From assembly GCA_947462335.1 (NCBI GenBank), contig OX381714.1, positions 35,674,025-35,738,024 on the forward strand: a DNA stretch of 64,000 nucleotides. Direction: 5' to 3'. The translations under genes were made by a program, and so were the position numbers. The notes below the pieces were generated by a model, which was not told where the DNA came from, did no database searches, and worked only from the letters and a program-made list of their open reading frames with translations. Positions 27,408-37,700 of the stretch are shown piece by piece. Numbering within the stretch: the first letter of the stretch is position 1; each line of letters starts with the position of its first letter. The stretch comes from Harmothoe impar (taxonomy: Eukaryota > Annelida > Polychaeta > Phyllodocida > Polynoidae).

Positions 27408-29169
27408 AGGGGAGTCATTGTTGCTCTCCAGGGGACTGGGCAAGGACCATCATTGTTGTCGACACACGTGATAAAGTTGGGGATGATGGGTTATGACTTT
27501 TGCATCAAGGACTATAAATTGTAACTTTTGTAACTTTCTGATGTTCTGTTAATGATGAAAAATGGGATGAGAGTGATACTATGGTGATCCACGTTGAGAT
27601 ATGCTACAGTAGGTTAAGGATTGTGCACAATGTTTAAAGAATGCTTTTATTAATGTTAAATGATACAAAGGGTTTATTGTGATAGACTAATAGACTTCAA
27701 CTTGGATGCAAGAACCAAAATAATACAGGCCCATTATACCCGTTAATACTATTTTATCGTGACAATATCAATACATGCCCCAAGCCACCAATGGCAGATT
27801 CTTCAAACATTTATCCGATTTCTTAGTGAACCTCGGCTTAACTTCAACAGATTTATTAAATACCCGGAAAAGGTTGTTCACATTTAATGCTGTACATTGC
27901 CGAGGATTCTATACAGTACTTAAATCCGGATTGAATACTGCCTGCACTCAAAAACGCTTCCTAGAAAACTTGAGCTGTATCCAAGTGGAAGAACCACTAA
28001 AAGATAACTGTCTACACCCATGACATCAATTATATGAAAGTCAATAGGAAGAAATATCACCAGATATAATCATTGGTATAGAGGTCAGTGGGGGAGCAGA
28101 AGGGGCGGGCGCTGCACATATTGGGCACGACCAGGGATCACGGTATTAAATGGCACAGATTTGACTCGCCAGACTAGATACCCATCAGAGGGAAAGGAGA
28201 AGCAGCCACCCACGAATTCTGCAATAGAATTTGATGCCACTTTGCCTCCTGGCTACGACGGCTACGATTGCTGCGACCTTTCTACTGCCAGCGGATGACA
28301 CTGGGAAAGGGGGCGGATTGCGAGTCTCGTATAGATTGAACGAAAGAGCCGTATGAAGGGTTATAGCCGTGGGGTCGCTCTAAAGGGAGAAAATACAACT
28401 TAAGTGAGGTAAAATTCCTGAGAAGGTTCCTCTCTCAATGGCATGCCTGATGAGAGCTCGTTCTCCTGTGCAGAAGGCCAATAGGATGGAGCGTGGCCGG
28501 GCTGGATGGCAACTTACCCTACTGGATGGGAAATCGATGCCGTGCAGGCTTGTAGAGAGGGGATTTCACAAGGACTCCCTGCCAATGGCCTTCTTACTGG
28601 CCATTTCTCATGTTCACTCCGCTTGAGGACGAGGGGCTAACATTTTGCGGAACCTAACCCCCTACTCCCCCCTGGCGACTCTCCGATGCGTGCTCAGAGG
28701 CTAGAGTGCCTGTATTGGTAGAGGATCGTTTGGCGGCAAAAGAAGTAGTTGCGGTCATGGGAGGGTGGAAATAAATATGCCCATGAGAGGCTCAAATTGG
28801 AAAAAAGCATACTGCCAGACCTATTCAATTGTGGAGAGAAGATGGCATTTAAAGCTGTCCTTAAATCAGGGGAAATAGGTTAGGTCTTACCCAGAGCAGC
28901 AGTGGTGATATATGATACAAGATATCTGCCAAGATACAAATCACTTTCAGAAATTTATATAGGTTCCTTTATTTCCCTACGCCTCTATTTACAGGGAATG
29001 GGTAACATGATATACCAGGGTGGCAATCATGATACTGAGAGATGAAGATTTCGAGTGATGATGTCGTTTGTGTCGGTGAGGTGATGGTGTAGTTGATGTT
29101 GTGTGTTGGTGTATGGTGTTGACTCTTGATATACCATAGAAGTATGAAAAACAAAAAAAGGCTATCACA
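27408..29169. other. Non-coding DNA, locally GC-richer at 28080-28720
   Basis: No gene is supported. The interval 28080-28720 is more GC-rich, with GGGGCGGGCGC near 28100 and several CpGs, and could be regulatory, but no TATA box, donor or coding exon was found. Confidence 0.45.
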
Positions 29170-29607
29170 TTAGGCAAAAAAAAGAAGGTGTGTTTCAGGT
29201 TACCCGACCCTACCTAGCAAAACAGGGTCCACCCTAGAAATTGTTATCCAATTTTGAAAAAAATATGTATATTTTAAGTAATTTTGGGGCTATTTCAGAG
29301 TCAATTTGATGGTCCACGAGTCGATACCAGTGTTGGCGAGTCAGTGCTGAAGTTTGCGAGTCAATATTTAGGTACTTTTCATGCCATGGGATCAATCTGT
29401 CTTTATAAAACAATTTTGGGGCTATTCTAGAGTCAATTTGATAGTCCACGAGTCAATGTCGTTTTTGACGAGTCAGCACTGAAGTTTGTGAGTCAATTTT
29501 TGGGTACTTTTCAGGCCAAAATGAAAAAAAAAAGAAAAAAAAATCCGACCTACCCTACCTAGATTTTCAGACTATTGTAACCTGAAACACACTTTTTTTT
29601 GGCCTTA
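29170..29607. mobile_element. Inverted-repeat element with internal tandem repeat
   Basis: The left end has an A run followed by GTGTGTTTCAGGTTA. The right end mirrors it with TAACCTGAAACACAC and a T run, and the mirror continues with CCGACCCTACCTAG against a similar right-hand word. Inside are two tandem units of about 115-130 bp beginning ATTTTGGGGCTATT at 29281 and 29413, each with several CGAGTCA or GAGTCAAT words. No transposase is present. Probably a non-autonomous DNA transposon. Confidence 0.7.
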
Positions 29608-30441
29608 GCCCTATGCATGTTAACGCACCATTTTTATACTGGCTTTTGATTAGATTTCAAGACAACCTATGCCTTTAATAACCTTGAGGCAGTGAAGGAG
29701 GTGCTTAACCTTATAGTAGCAAGATCACAGTTGGATAAACAAGACCTTTTTTTCAACAAAATACCAGATTTTTTCCTTCACCAGGCCAACGCTGTGGATT
29801 TGAAACACTCTAGAAAGCTTCACCAATAGATGCACAAATACAGTGCTGTTCAGTTATTTGCCTAGGATATGTTGGTGCATGCTGACGACAAATTAACATG
29901 AAGCTAAATGCAACGCCCACAGCTGGTTTTAAAGGGTGTAACCAAGTGCATTTGCAATAGCTCTGGCAGTAGTATACTGGTTACAGACTTGGTGTAGATT
30001 GTTATAAAGATGATGCAGACTGACGCAGATCTAACCCAGACACAACCACTCCCATATCTGCCATAACATGATTGGATTTGAGTAAGGAGGATGCTATTGG
30101 TGTTGGATGGGCGCGGTTGAGGGGGGGGGGGGGGAGGAGTGGAACTGGGGGAGGTGGCTCTAGCTCTGGAGTGGTTGTATCAATATTCCATTTGAAATGT
30201 TTAAGCAAAATTGGACTGGTCCAAGGGGCTTTCCCGCAACGGAAGACAATATTATGGAGCGTGATATTGAAAGAGTCTCCTAGAAAAGAAATCAAATCGA
30301 TTCCTCATCAGAGTCAGCTCTGTACAATAAGGAAGAGAATATAGTCGGTACTGGGTACAGCAGCTCCACGATATAGCACATGATAGCTGATGTATTCAAT
30401 GTATCATACCGATATCCAGGTTACTGGCGAGGAAATGAACA
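29608..30441. other. Non-coding DNA with a G13 homopolymer
   Basis: No gene recognised. A run of about 13 G at 30121-30133 is followed by G-rich sequence, so base calls there may be unreliable. A pyrimidine-rich tract ending in TAG on the minus strand near 30279 resembles a splice acceptor, but the frame after it is short and unrecognised. Confidence 0.5.
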
Positions 30442-30683
30442 CACAGAAAAGAAGTAGAATCACTCCTCCCGACATGATCACTGAGGCAACTCTGCCCAGG
30501 ACTCTAACGTGACTCCTAAACATTAGCAGGACCCTAAAATCACTCTATAATGACTCTATAATGACTCTTTTCAAAGACTCCCTATGATTGGGAGTCACTT
30601 TAGAGTTGTGAGGAGAGTTACCTCAGTGATCCGGGCTGGACTCCCATTTGAGAGTTACAGTGATCCTACTTCTTCTCTCTGTG
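30442..30683. mobile_element. Palindromic MITE, about 242 bp
   Basis: The outer inverted repeats pair CACAGAAAAGAAGTAGAATC on the left with the complement of GATCCTACTTCTTCTCTCTG on the right. A second inner inverted repeat of about 41 bp pairs the block starting GATCACTGAGGCAACTCT (30475) with the block ending CTCAGTGATC (30639). Repeated GACTCT words fill the middle. The whole unit can fold into a nested hairpin. Confidence 0.75.
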
Positions 30684-33280
30684 AATATAATATATATGCC
30701 TTCTAAATTCTTCTAATCAATTCTTTATTGTGCAAAAAGGTTGCATAAAAACACTATTTCTGAATTACGTTATGGCAATGCATCAACCATCAACTACATG
30801 TACACTCTCATACATCGTATTTGTTACCACAACTAATTACTATAAGACTCCTTCATGGAAGCTTACTTGAGGATAGATTGTCCTATCATCTTTAGTCTAG
30901 CTAATACAGGTCTCAACAATAATGATAAGTTTTCCAATGGAAAAATTGCCTTTCATGAGTTTAAGTCCCTCCAAGAGAAAACTCCGGCCAAGACTGCATA
31001 GTAGAATGTGGGCGACCTTTCCAGGTTCCAGACTGCCTCAGACTCAGCCATCTCTGGCAGGAATTGACACAAATACAACAAGGAACATAATACCTTCTGG
31101 CTCCTATATTCACGTCTTTCACTTCCAACGGAGTGTTTTAATTTCCGCTCTATACACATTTAACTGTCTGAGGGCCCTAATTGGCATTCGTCAGTGAGCC
31201 CTTTTTAAGGGTGTTTAATTTTAAAGACTGTCAAGAGGTTTTTGCCGTCTTCACTCTCCACCGTAATTGACCCATCTTAATTGAATGGAACGGCGGCGGC
31301 AACAGCAATGGGCGAGCAATGGGCGATAAAGGCGGAAACCCCCGGAAGGGGGAGGTCAGGAAATAGACTGGGCTAGTTTCCGGCGACCCCGCCAGTCATT
31401 TGTCCTTACAGGTGGGCAGGACTGCTGGTTTGACGGGGACCAGCGTCGTAAGGCAGGGTTATTGACGTAAATCGTAGTCACCGACCACGTGCGAAGTCCT
31501 TACCATGGCTAATAGAATTGATCCTCGCCAACTGAAATGGGCTCAGTAGGAGCTAAACAGATAAACGACGTGAGCGATAATAGAGGAAGGGAAGTAAATG
31601 TGAGCAGCTCGCTTTGAGACCGAGTAGATGCAGCATTGCACTTGCAGCCGCCCAGGTACCAGTTACAGCATTTATAGGCTTGACGAAATAGGCAGGTGAG
31701 CGCTTGTACCAGTCTGAAACCTTCTCCACTCCTGTAATCCACAGGAAGTCTGGGAGGACTAAACACAACATTCATTTACTTAACCAAAAACATCCCAGGG
31801 ACAGCATAGAGTTTCATGTATGTAGTTAGCCGCTGTATTTCACCCAGGTGAGTTGTATAATTTGGGTGGAGGAACAGGTGCTTCACTGGCAGTGGGCACG
31901 GTGGGGCATACTGAGGCGGGGGTTAATCTTACTGGTAATGGAAGGCTGACATTCAAAAGCTAATGGCTGAGCATTCCCGTAGAGTGAAACCTGCCAAGGC
32001 TATACGTTGTGAATCAAGACTAATGGTTTTTCAGTTTTCTACAATCTTACTTGACGTATACGTTTACGAGCTGGTGATGTGTTAAATGAATACAGGCTTT
32101 CCAATAAACCTTGAATACTTATCATCTCATTGATCAGCTCTGTTGATAACTCTTAGTCATGGGGTTTATTCAAACAATGACGCTGATAGTCTAGGGTCTT
32201 CAGATCCTACTCCTAACTCCAGAGCAAAATTTCTATTGCATGTCTATAAATCGATAATTAATCATTGCAATGTGAATAATATTTGCCAAATATAAACAAC
32301 TCAACTCAATCTGTTGTAAAGTATCAGCCCATGTGCAGAAACCCCACATCGGGTTTGCATTCAGCATCAAAGCTCCTCAAGAACAGCTGCCTCTCTTTCC
32401 CTCCTTCATTCTGTATTAAAAGTACAGCGTACGTCTGTATTCTGATACCCCGTGAGTATGATAAGTAAGCACTTAAAATGCTGCTCTTTCCTCAGGGGCA
32501 CAAAGCGTCTTTGGAAGGGAGGGCATATATTATGGATCTATGAGAACACTACAGAATTATCAAATGGGTTTTAACTGTCCTCTTTTGAACAATATATCTT
32601 TTAGACGACAGTCCCTCTTTTCAAATATGCATTTTAGTGTCTACTTAATGCACTGCCGTGTAAAATCGATGCTTAATTCAGACAGTAACAATTATCTGCA
32701 ACGCTTTGGTTTATCTACATAGAGACAGCTAAATTGCAAATGCACGAACTCCTTTTTACCTAATGCTATGATTGAGAAATTATAGAAATGGTCTCGAGAG
32801 CATAATGTAGTCATACAAAGCTGAGCAAACCTCTTTCATGTCTTTGTTCTAACAGATACAAAGAATGACGTGTTCCATACGTATTGCAATTACACACCGT
32901 TTGCCCCAATTGGATGAAAAGAGCATACAGTATGAGTAAAGAGTCTCAGGTGCAAAGAGATGGTTTCCTGTTTGGTGCTCAGATTAAAATGTTGTAAGAA
33001 GGAATACGTTCAAACACACGTTCTCTATCATAGCAGTAGTAGCCTACAATTTCTCAATAAATCTGCCAATAAAGTGGTTCTTTTTCCTATGTGTAGATCT
33101 GCACCAGCAGAATAGTGTCTTATGCCCGGTATACGTTCCAATGTATCAACCTTATTAAAGCTTCCATTCTAAGATTTATGTTACCCATGTTGCTTTGAAT
33201 TGTGTTGGCAGATTTATCAGGAAAGGAATAGTCCATAAGAACAAGTTTTAATCATTTGTGGGGTAGGGCCCAGTGTCTTA
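30684..33280. other. Non-coding DNA, GC-richer at 31250-31750
   Basis: The interval 31250-31750 is more GC-rich and has homeodomain-like TAATTG words (about 31265 and 31279) next to a CGGCGGCGG stretch, and one GAGCAGCTC at 31602. Minus-strand frames at 31553-31771 and 31509-31775 end near a possible donor (about 31503), but they lack recognisable motifs, so I do not call an exon. Confidence 0.4.
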
Positions 33281-33471
33281 GAACCCTTTAAATGCTGCAC
33301 AGTAGTTTAATGCATTACATACTTTGCTGACCCTTTGGGAGTGTAACCCCCTTACGGTCGGCATGATGCATGAATGAATGTCTGGTTAGCCAATTGCCAG
33401 GGCTACATGAATGGATCCCGACAGCAAAAGACATAGTGCATGAAAGAACTATGCAGCCTTTAATTGGTTAA
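33281..33471. mobile_element. Small dispersed MITE, copy 4
   Basis: The left end AACCCTTTAAATGCTGCACA and the right end ACTATGCAGCCTTTAATTGG form an imperfect inverted repeat. The interior has CGGTCGGCATGATGCATGAA, as in the other copies. Boundaries are approximate. Confidence 0.5.
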
Positions 33472-33930
33472 GTCTGACAATGGTAAGTACAATGGACAGG
33501 TGTTGAATAGTAATTGCCAATCAATCATATTCCATCTATGCGAAAAGGCCTACTTACAAAGCGACATCAAAAATTTAAATGTGCTTCATTATTGCAGTAG
33601 ACACTTCATAAATACAATGGCCAGTGATTATGTAAAACAATGGCGTACAGCAATATCATAATTATGCAAAGTGTGCATACACGTGTTGGGAAGTAGTACA
33701 TTTTCTGCCTCCTGAAAATTGTGTGAGCACCCATGGAGAAATATCAATCACAGATAATGCAATAACCCTCATGATAGGTTCCCATAATGATGTATGGCAT
33801 GGGGCAGTACACTGTAGTATAGAGATACCACCAGTGGGTCCACTCCAGTGCAGGCGATACCATTAGTACAGGTGATACCATACAGCACCTGTGATATAGG
33901 CCTATATTAGTGGCTGTAACAAGGACTTAC

Positions 33931-34116
33931 CTGAACTTCCTTAAAGTGGAAAGGTTTGTTGTTACTCCTGTGGGTGACTGACACCACCTGACCGAACAGG
34001 AGGAGCAGGAGGATGGTGAGGGTGGCGGCCGTGAGGACAGGGTCCCGGGGACCCAGCATGGCTACCGGCCACATGAGGAACACAGCTCCAAGCCTCCCCT
34101 GTCCACTCCTCAGCAT
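33931..34116 (-). CDS. First coding exon of an unrecognised secreted or membrane protein (partial)
   Basis: The minus-strand exon encodes 62 residues and ends in phase 0 at a consensus donor, CAG before GTAAGT (donor bases at 33925-33930). The protein has a hydrophobic stretch TLTILLLLLFGQVVSV at about residues 33-48, typical of a signal peptide or signal anchor, followed by a hydrophilic THRSNNKPFHFKEVQ. An in-frame stop lies about 60 bases upstream of the first ATG. Met1 is in a poor initiation context; Met20 (34059) has G at -3 and would leave a classic signal peptide, so it may be the true start. A TATA-like box lies about 100 bases upstream. Reading through the donor gives only 7 more codons before a stop, which fits a real exon end. 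Later exons should lie to the left; I could not find them. Family not recognised. Confidence 0.55.
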
Positions 34117-34218
34117 CGGCGTCTTAGGTGAACTCTGAAGTAGTGGGTATACTCCTGGTGTAGCTGTTGCTTGCTGGTATTAAGCACTTATCAGCACTGC
34201 TGCTGCTCACTGGAGCAG

Positions 34219-34230
34219 GTTATATATCCA
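34219..34230 (-). promoter_or_regulatory. TATA-like box upstream of the minus-strand exon
   Basis: On the minus strand the sequence reads GATATATAACC, about 104 bases upstream of the first ATG at 34116. Initiation about 30 bases downstream would give a 5' leader of roughly 75-130 bases. A second, weaker TTTATAAA lies slightly farther upstream. Its role is inferred from position. Confidence 0.4.
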
Positions 34231-34696
34231 TGTTTATAAATATGAGCAGCTATGAGCAGGTGTCTTCTCCATGGTGAGTGCTTTCATCTATATATTGACC
34301 AATACTCCCCCATGTGAATCGTATCCATTGGGGGCTATTTTGGTTGAAGATGAGGTTGATAATCCCTCTGGGTAATTCCAGAAATGTTCCACCAAATGGT
34401 TGCTATTGTGGGTTATGTGTGGCCAATGGGGATGGTCCGCCTTTTAACCGAGTTGGAGAATTGTACACATTTTTAAGTGAGTAAGCTACGTGGCCATCAA
34501 CACTGACAATTTCATATGCTAACCACATAAATAAGTACACAGGTAGTTATAGCCTCTCGCCACCCCCTGGAGGCGTCGCATAGCTCAGCCTGGCACCGCC
34601 CAATTCATCAGGAGCCCTAGCTCCGAGGAGCAGCTCGCACGAGCAGCTCTCTTGGGTGGTCCTGAGGGCGTCCTGTGTGGAACTTTGCTGGAGGCG

Positions 34697-34710
34697 CCAC
34701 TGGAGGGCGC
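34697..34710 (+). promoter_or_regulatory. CTCF-like site 1
   Basis: CCACTGGAGGGCGC matches the CTCF core consensus CCASYAGRKGGCRS at 13 of 14 positions. Confidence 0.45.
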
Positions 34711-34773
34711 TGTTGGGGCTGGTGGGAGGAGTGGCTCAGGAGCAACACCATCTAGGTGTGGCTCCCAGCACCT

Positions 34774-34787
34774 CCAGTAGGTGGCGC
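34774..34787 (+). promoter_or_regulatory. CTCF-like site 2
   Basis: CCAGTAGGTGGCGC matches the CTCF core consensus CCASYAGRKGGCRS at all 14 positions. It lies 64 bases from site 1 in the same orientation, about 550-650 bases upstream of the TATA-like box of the minus-strand exon. Confidence 0.55.
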
Positions 34788-37700
34788 GTCGGGTTGGTAT
34801 AGCTCCAGCAGCCCTCAGCTCTAATGATGTCCATTGGACGGGACGGCGCCGTCGATTGCTTTCCTCCTTCCCTCCAGTCGCCAGCCGCCCGATCCCAGAG
34901 GAGCTGGGGCGGGGAGATTTAGCCTGTCCGAGGCGATGGCCGGTGGCTTAAAAGCCCAGAAGGCTTAAAGCTATAGAACTGGCCGCTGGGGTGGACCAAG
35001 CCAGAGCCCCTCCCTACCCAGTGGCCGGATGGGTCCTTTTTATGGCAGCCACAGTGGGCGGATCAGAGCAGCTTACGTTGCGGGTAGTATATATACAGTC
35101 AGGCTTAAATATACCTCGTATATATGGCCTCCCTTGGCCTTTGCTGTCATATGCAATCTGATTTATGTGCCATATGGATGGACATTGGTAGTAGATCCCA
35201 GCCCTCCTGAAACACATGGGCATTAGAGCGTCAGCCCTGTGTATACATGGGTTGCTTCTATAGGGCGCTGTGGTGGTTGGCGATTGGTGGTTGTAATTTC
35301 CGCTGTACCCATAAACTGTGGGTGAACTGCAGTAAAATTCAAATCCAGCATACAGGTTCCCAAAAGAAAACCAAGTCCTCTCTGGGGACACTATATTGTG
35401 GGCCCCTGCTGTAACCTTCTCCAATGTGTCATGTATGGGAGACACAGTCTCATGTCCCGTATCACTCCTCCAGTGTCCTTAGTATGAGCACCACTAGCAG
35501 CAAAGATAATACGTGCGGCACGCTGGAGGAATACAGCTAAGTGCTTCTCCATGCACCTCCACGGTGGACAGGCGACACCTGATGCGCTGACCGCTGGTGT
35601 AGGTATATGGGAAGGGTCGGGGGTGCTTCCCTCATCCCCAGTGGGCCCTCCAGTGGCCCTGGTCGGGGCCTAATGTAATTACACGGGGGGCCAGACGTAA
35701 TTGCGGCCGCCAGGAGGCTGTAGTGTCGGCAGGGGAGACGGAGAGGGACCTGACAAAGACGTATCCACCTGTCAGCCCCCGTGATGTATGCTTCACCCTG
35801 AGCTGCTCCTGCTCCTCCTGCTCCTCCTCCAGTACCCCTTTGTGCTTATACTGCTGTATTTCCCTTTCTTACCACTGCCCCAGAAGCCCCAGAAGCAGCC
35901 GTCTAGACATCACCTGAGAGTGTTGCCCTTTTAACTACCGCCCCCGTCTGGGCTTTTACTTCTTATTGCTCCTTTGTTTCTAATGTTCAGTCAAACAATT
36001 CGCCACTGGCTTTCAGGGACCTCCTCACACAAACTCACCTGGCGCAAACTAATTGTTTTTGTTGGCAAAGAATGAGTTGCTCTTTAAAGCTCATGAGTGC
36101 TCGCGCATATGCCTTCTCCTTGTCCAGCTGTGGGTAATTACTATTTATGAGTCACTTTCCAGGCTCTGTGCAAGTAACCACTTGCTGAAATCCCCTCTCT
36201 ACCTCCTTACCAAGAAAGGCACACCACGTGCCTTTCCATTTGTTAATTCCAATAGATGCTAAACTTATCCCCAGCTAAGGACAAGAACACTATATTAAGG
36301 CAGCTTCCTTTTGAGTGAGTTGAGTTGCTCGCTGAGTTGATGAGTTGCTCGCTCGTTTGTCGGGTAACCTACGTGTTGGTGGCTGTAGGTCGGGCATCAG
36401 GTGCAGTGCTGGCAACCTCCCACCCACCTCGTCAGGCCGCCACCCCCGGCCGTCCTGCTCCTCCTTCTGACTTTCTGTATGATTGAGAGCAAGCCTGAGC
36501 AACTCGGATCGACTCCCTCCTGTAGTACCGTGTGCGCCGCCGGACCCCCTACATAAGGTAGTGGGGGTGTGCTGGGTACGGATCTGTCAGTGCCAGTTTG
36601 CGGCTCTATCGGTAATACCCTCGTGGTGTCTCTGGTGCTCTCCGCGGTGCAGGGAGGCTAAACCCTGTCTGTAGGATCTGCTCGGGATCTGCTCCTGCTG
36701 GTACGGCCAGACGGTGAGTGACTCCTGCAGCTACAGTGCGCGACCTGCTGACCTCGTCACGTTGCCTCCTCGCCCTGGAGGAGCTGCTCCCTGGACAGCA
36801 AGCAGCTCCTGCTCCTACCTGCCGCAGTAGTGGGGCTTCAGAGAGAGGAGTAGTAGCCCCAGTGCTATAAAAGCCAGAGCACAACTTGGCCTCCTTTGAG
36901 GGGCATCCACGCTAACCACCGCCCCAACGGGAGCTGCTCCCCTTCCCCTACTCACTCACTTACTCAGCCTCCGTCCATGAGCGGCTCACTGATGGTTAAC
37001 GCCCTGCAAAAGAGCTGGTGGGCGGCAGTAATGGCGGGTCTGTAAAAGTAACCGTCACGAGCAGCTCAGGGGAACACTTCCGGTTGGCTAGCTGGGTAAA
37101 GCCCCTTTGATGTCACCCCCTGGAGAAGACGGCGACGTCAAGTCGCTTCTGACGTCAGTCACGGTGCCCGTCCCCCTGCGACGTCGCCGTGCCTTAGTTC
37201 TTGGAGTGATGTCCTCCAGTGTGATATATAGGTGCTAGAACGGGGGAGGGGGTTAGTTCCTCCAGGCTCTCACCATCTTGGGAAGCCTTATATCAGTCTT
37301 CAGAGAAGACGCCACAGAGAAAAGAGAGGGACTTTTCCCTTGGCGTACCTTTGCTGCGCCCCCACAATGCCGTCACTCTTTCCCCCCTCGGGCCACTCTA
37401 CGATAAACCAGTGGCATCGGGTGCTGGGAATACTTAATAGAGTGTGTCATTGCATGTCAGATTCTGTAGAACATCCTACCATTCATGTTAACTTCCACCC
37501 ACAGGCATCATACATGTGGGGCACGCTTCCATATGCCTCCTAAGGCAGTGAGATAAAAACACCAAATTCTTCCTCCTGGTCCCCTTTTACTCCTGCTGTC
37601 AGTCTTCCTCCAGGGCACGTGTCAGGTGTCAGTGTCACCTCCTCCAGGCCATGCCTCCTGCTCCCCTGTAGACTGTACAGCTCCACGTACAACCCTCCAT

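Noticed and set aside
31509..31775. Possible minus-strand exon with acceptor- and donor-like words
   Set aside because: The phase needed to join the exon at 33931 meets a stop, and the peptides match nothing I know.
35014..35445. A 143-codon minus-strand frame upstream of the host exon
   Set aside because: No domain, biased composition or splice support; it lies in GC-rich DNA where longer chance frames are expected.
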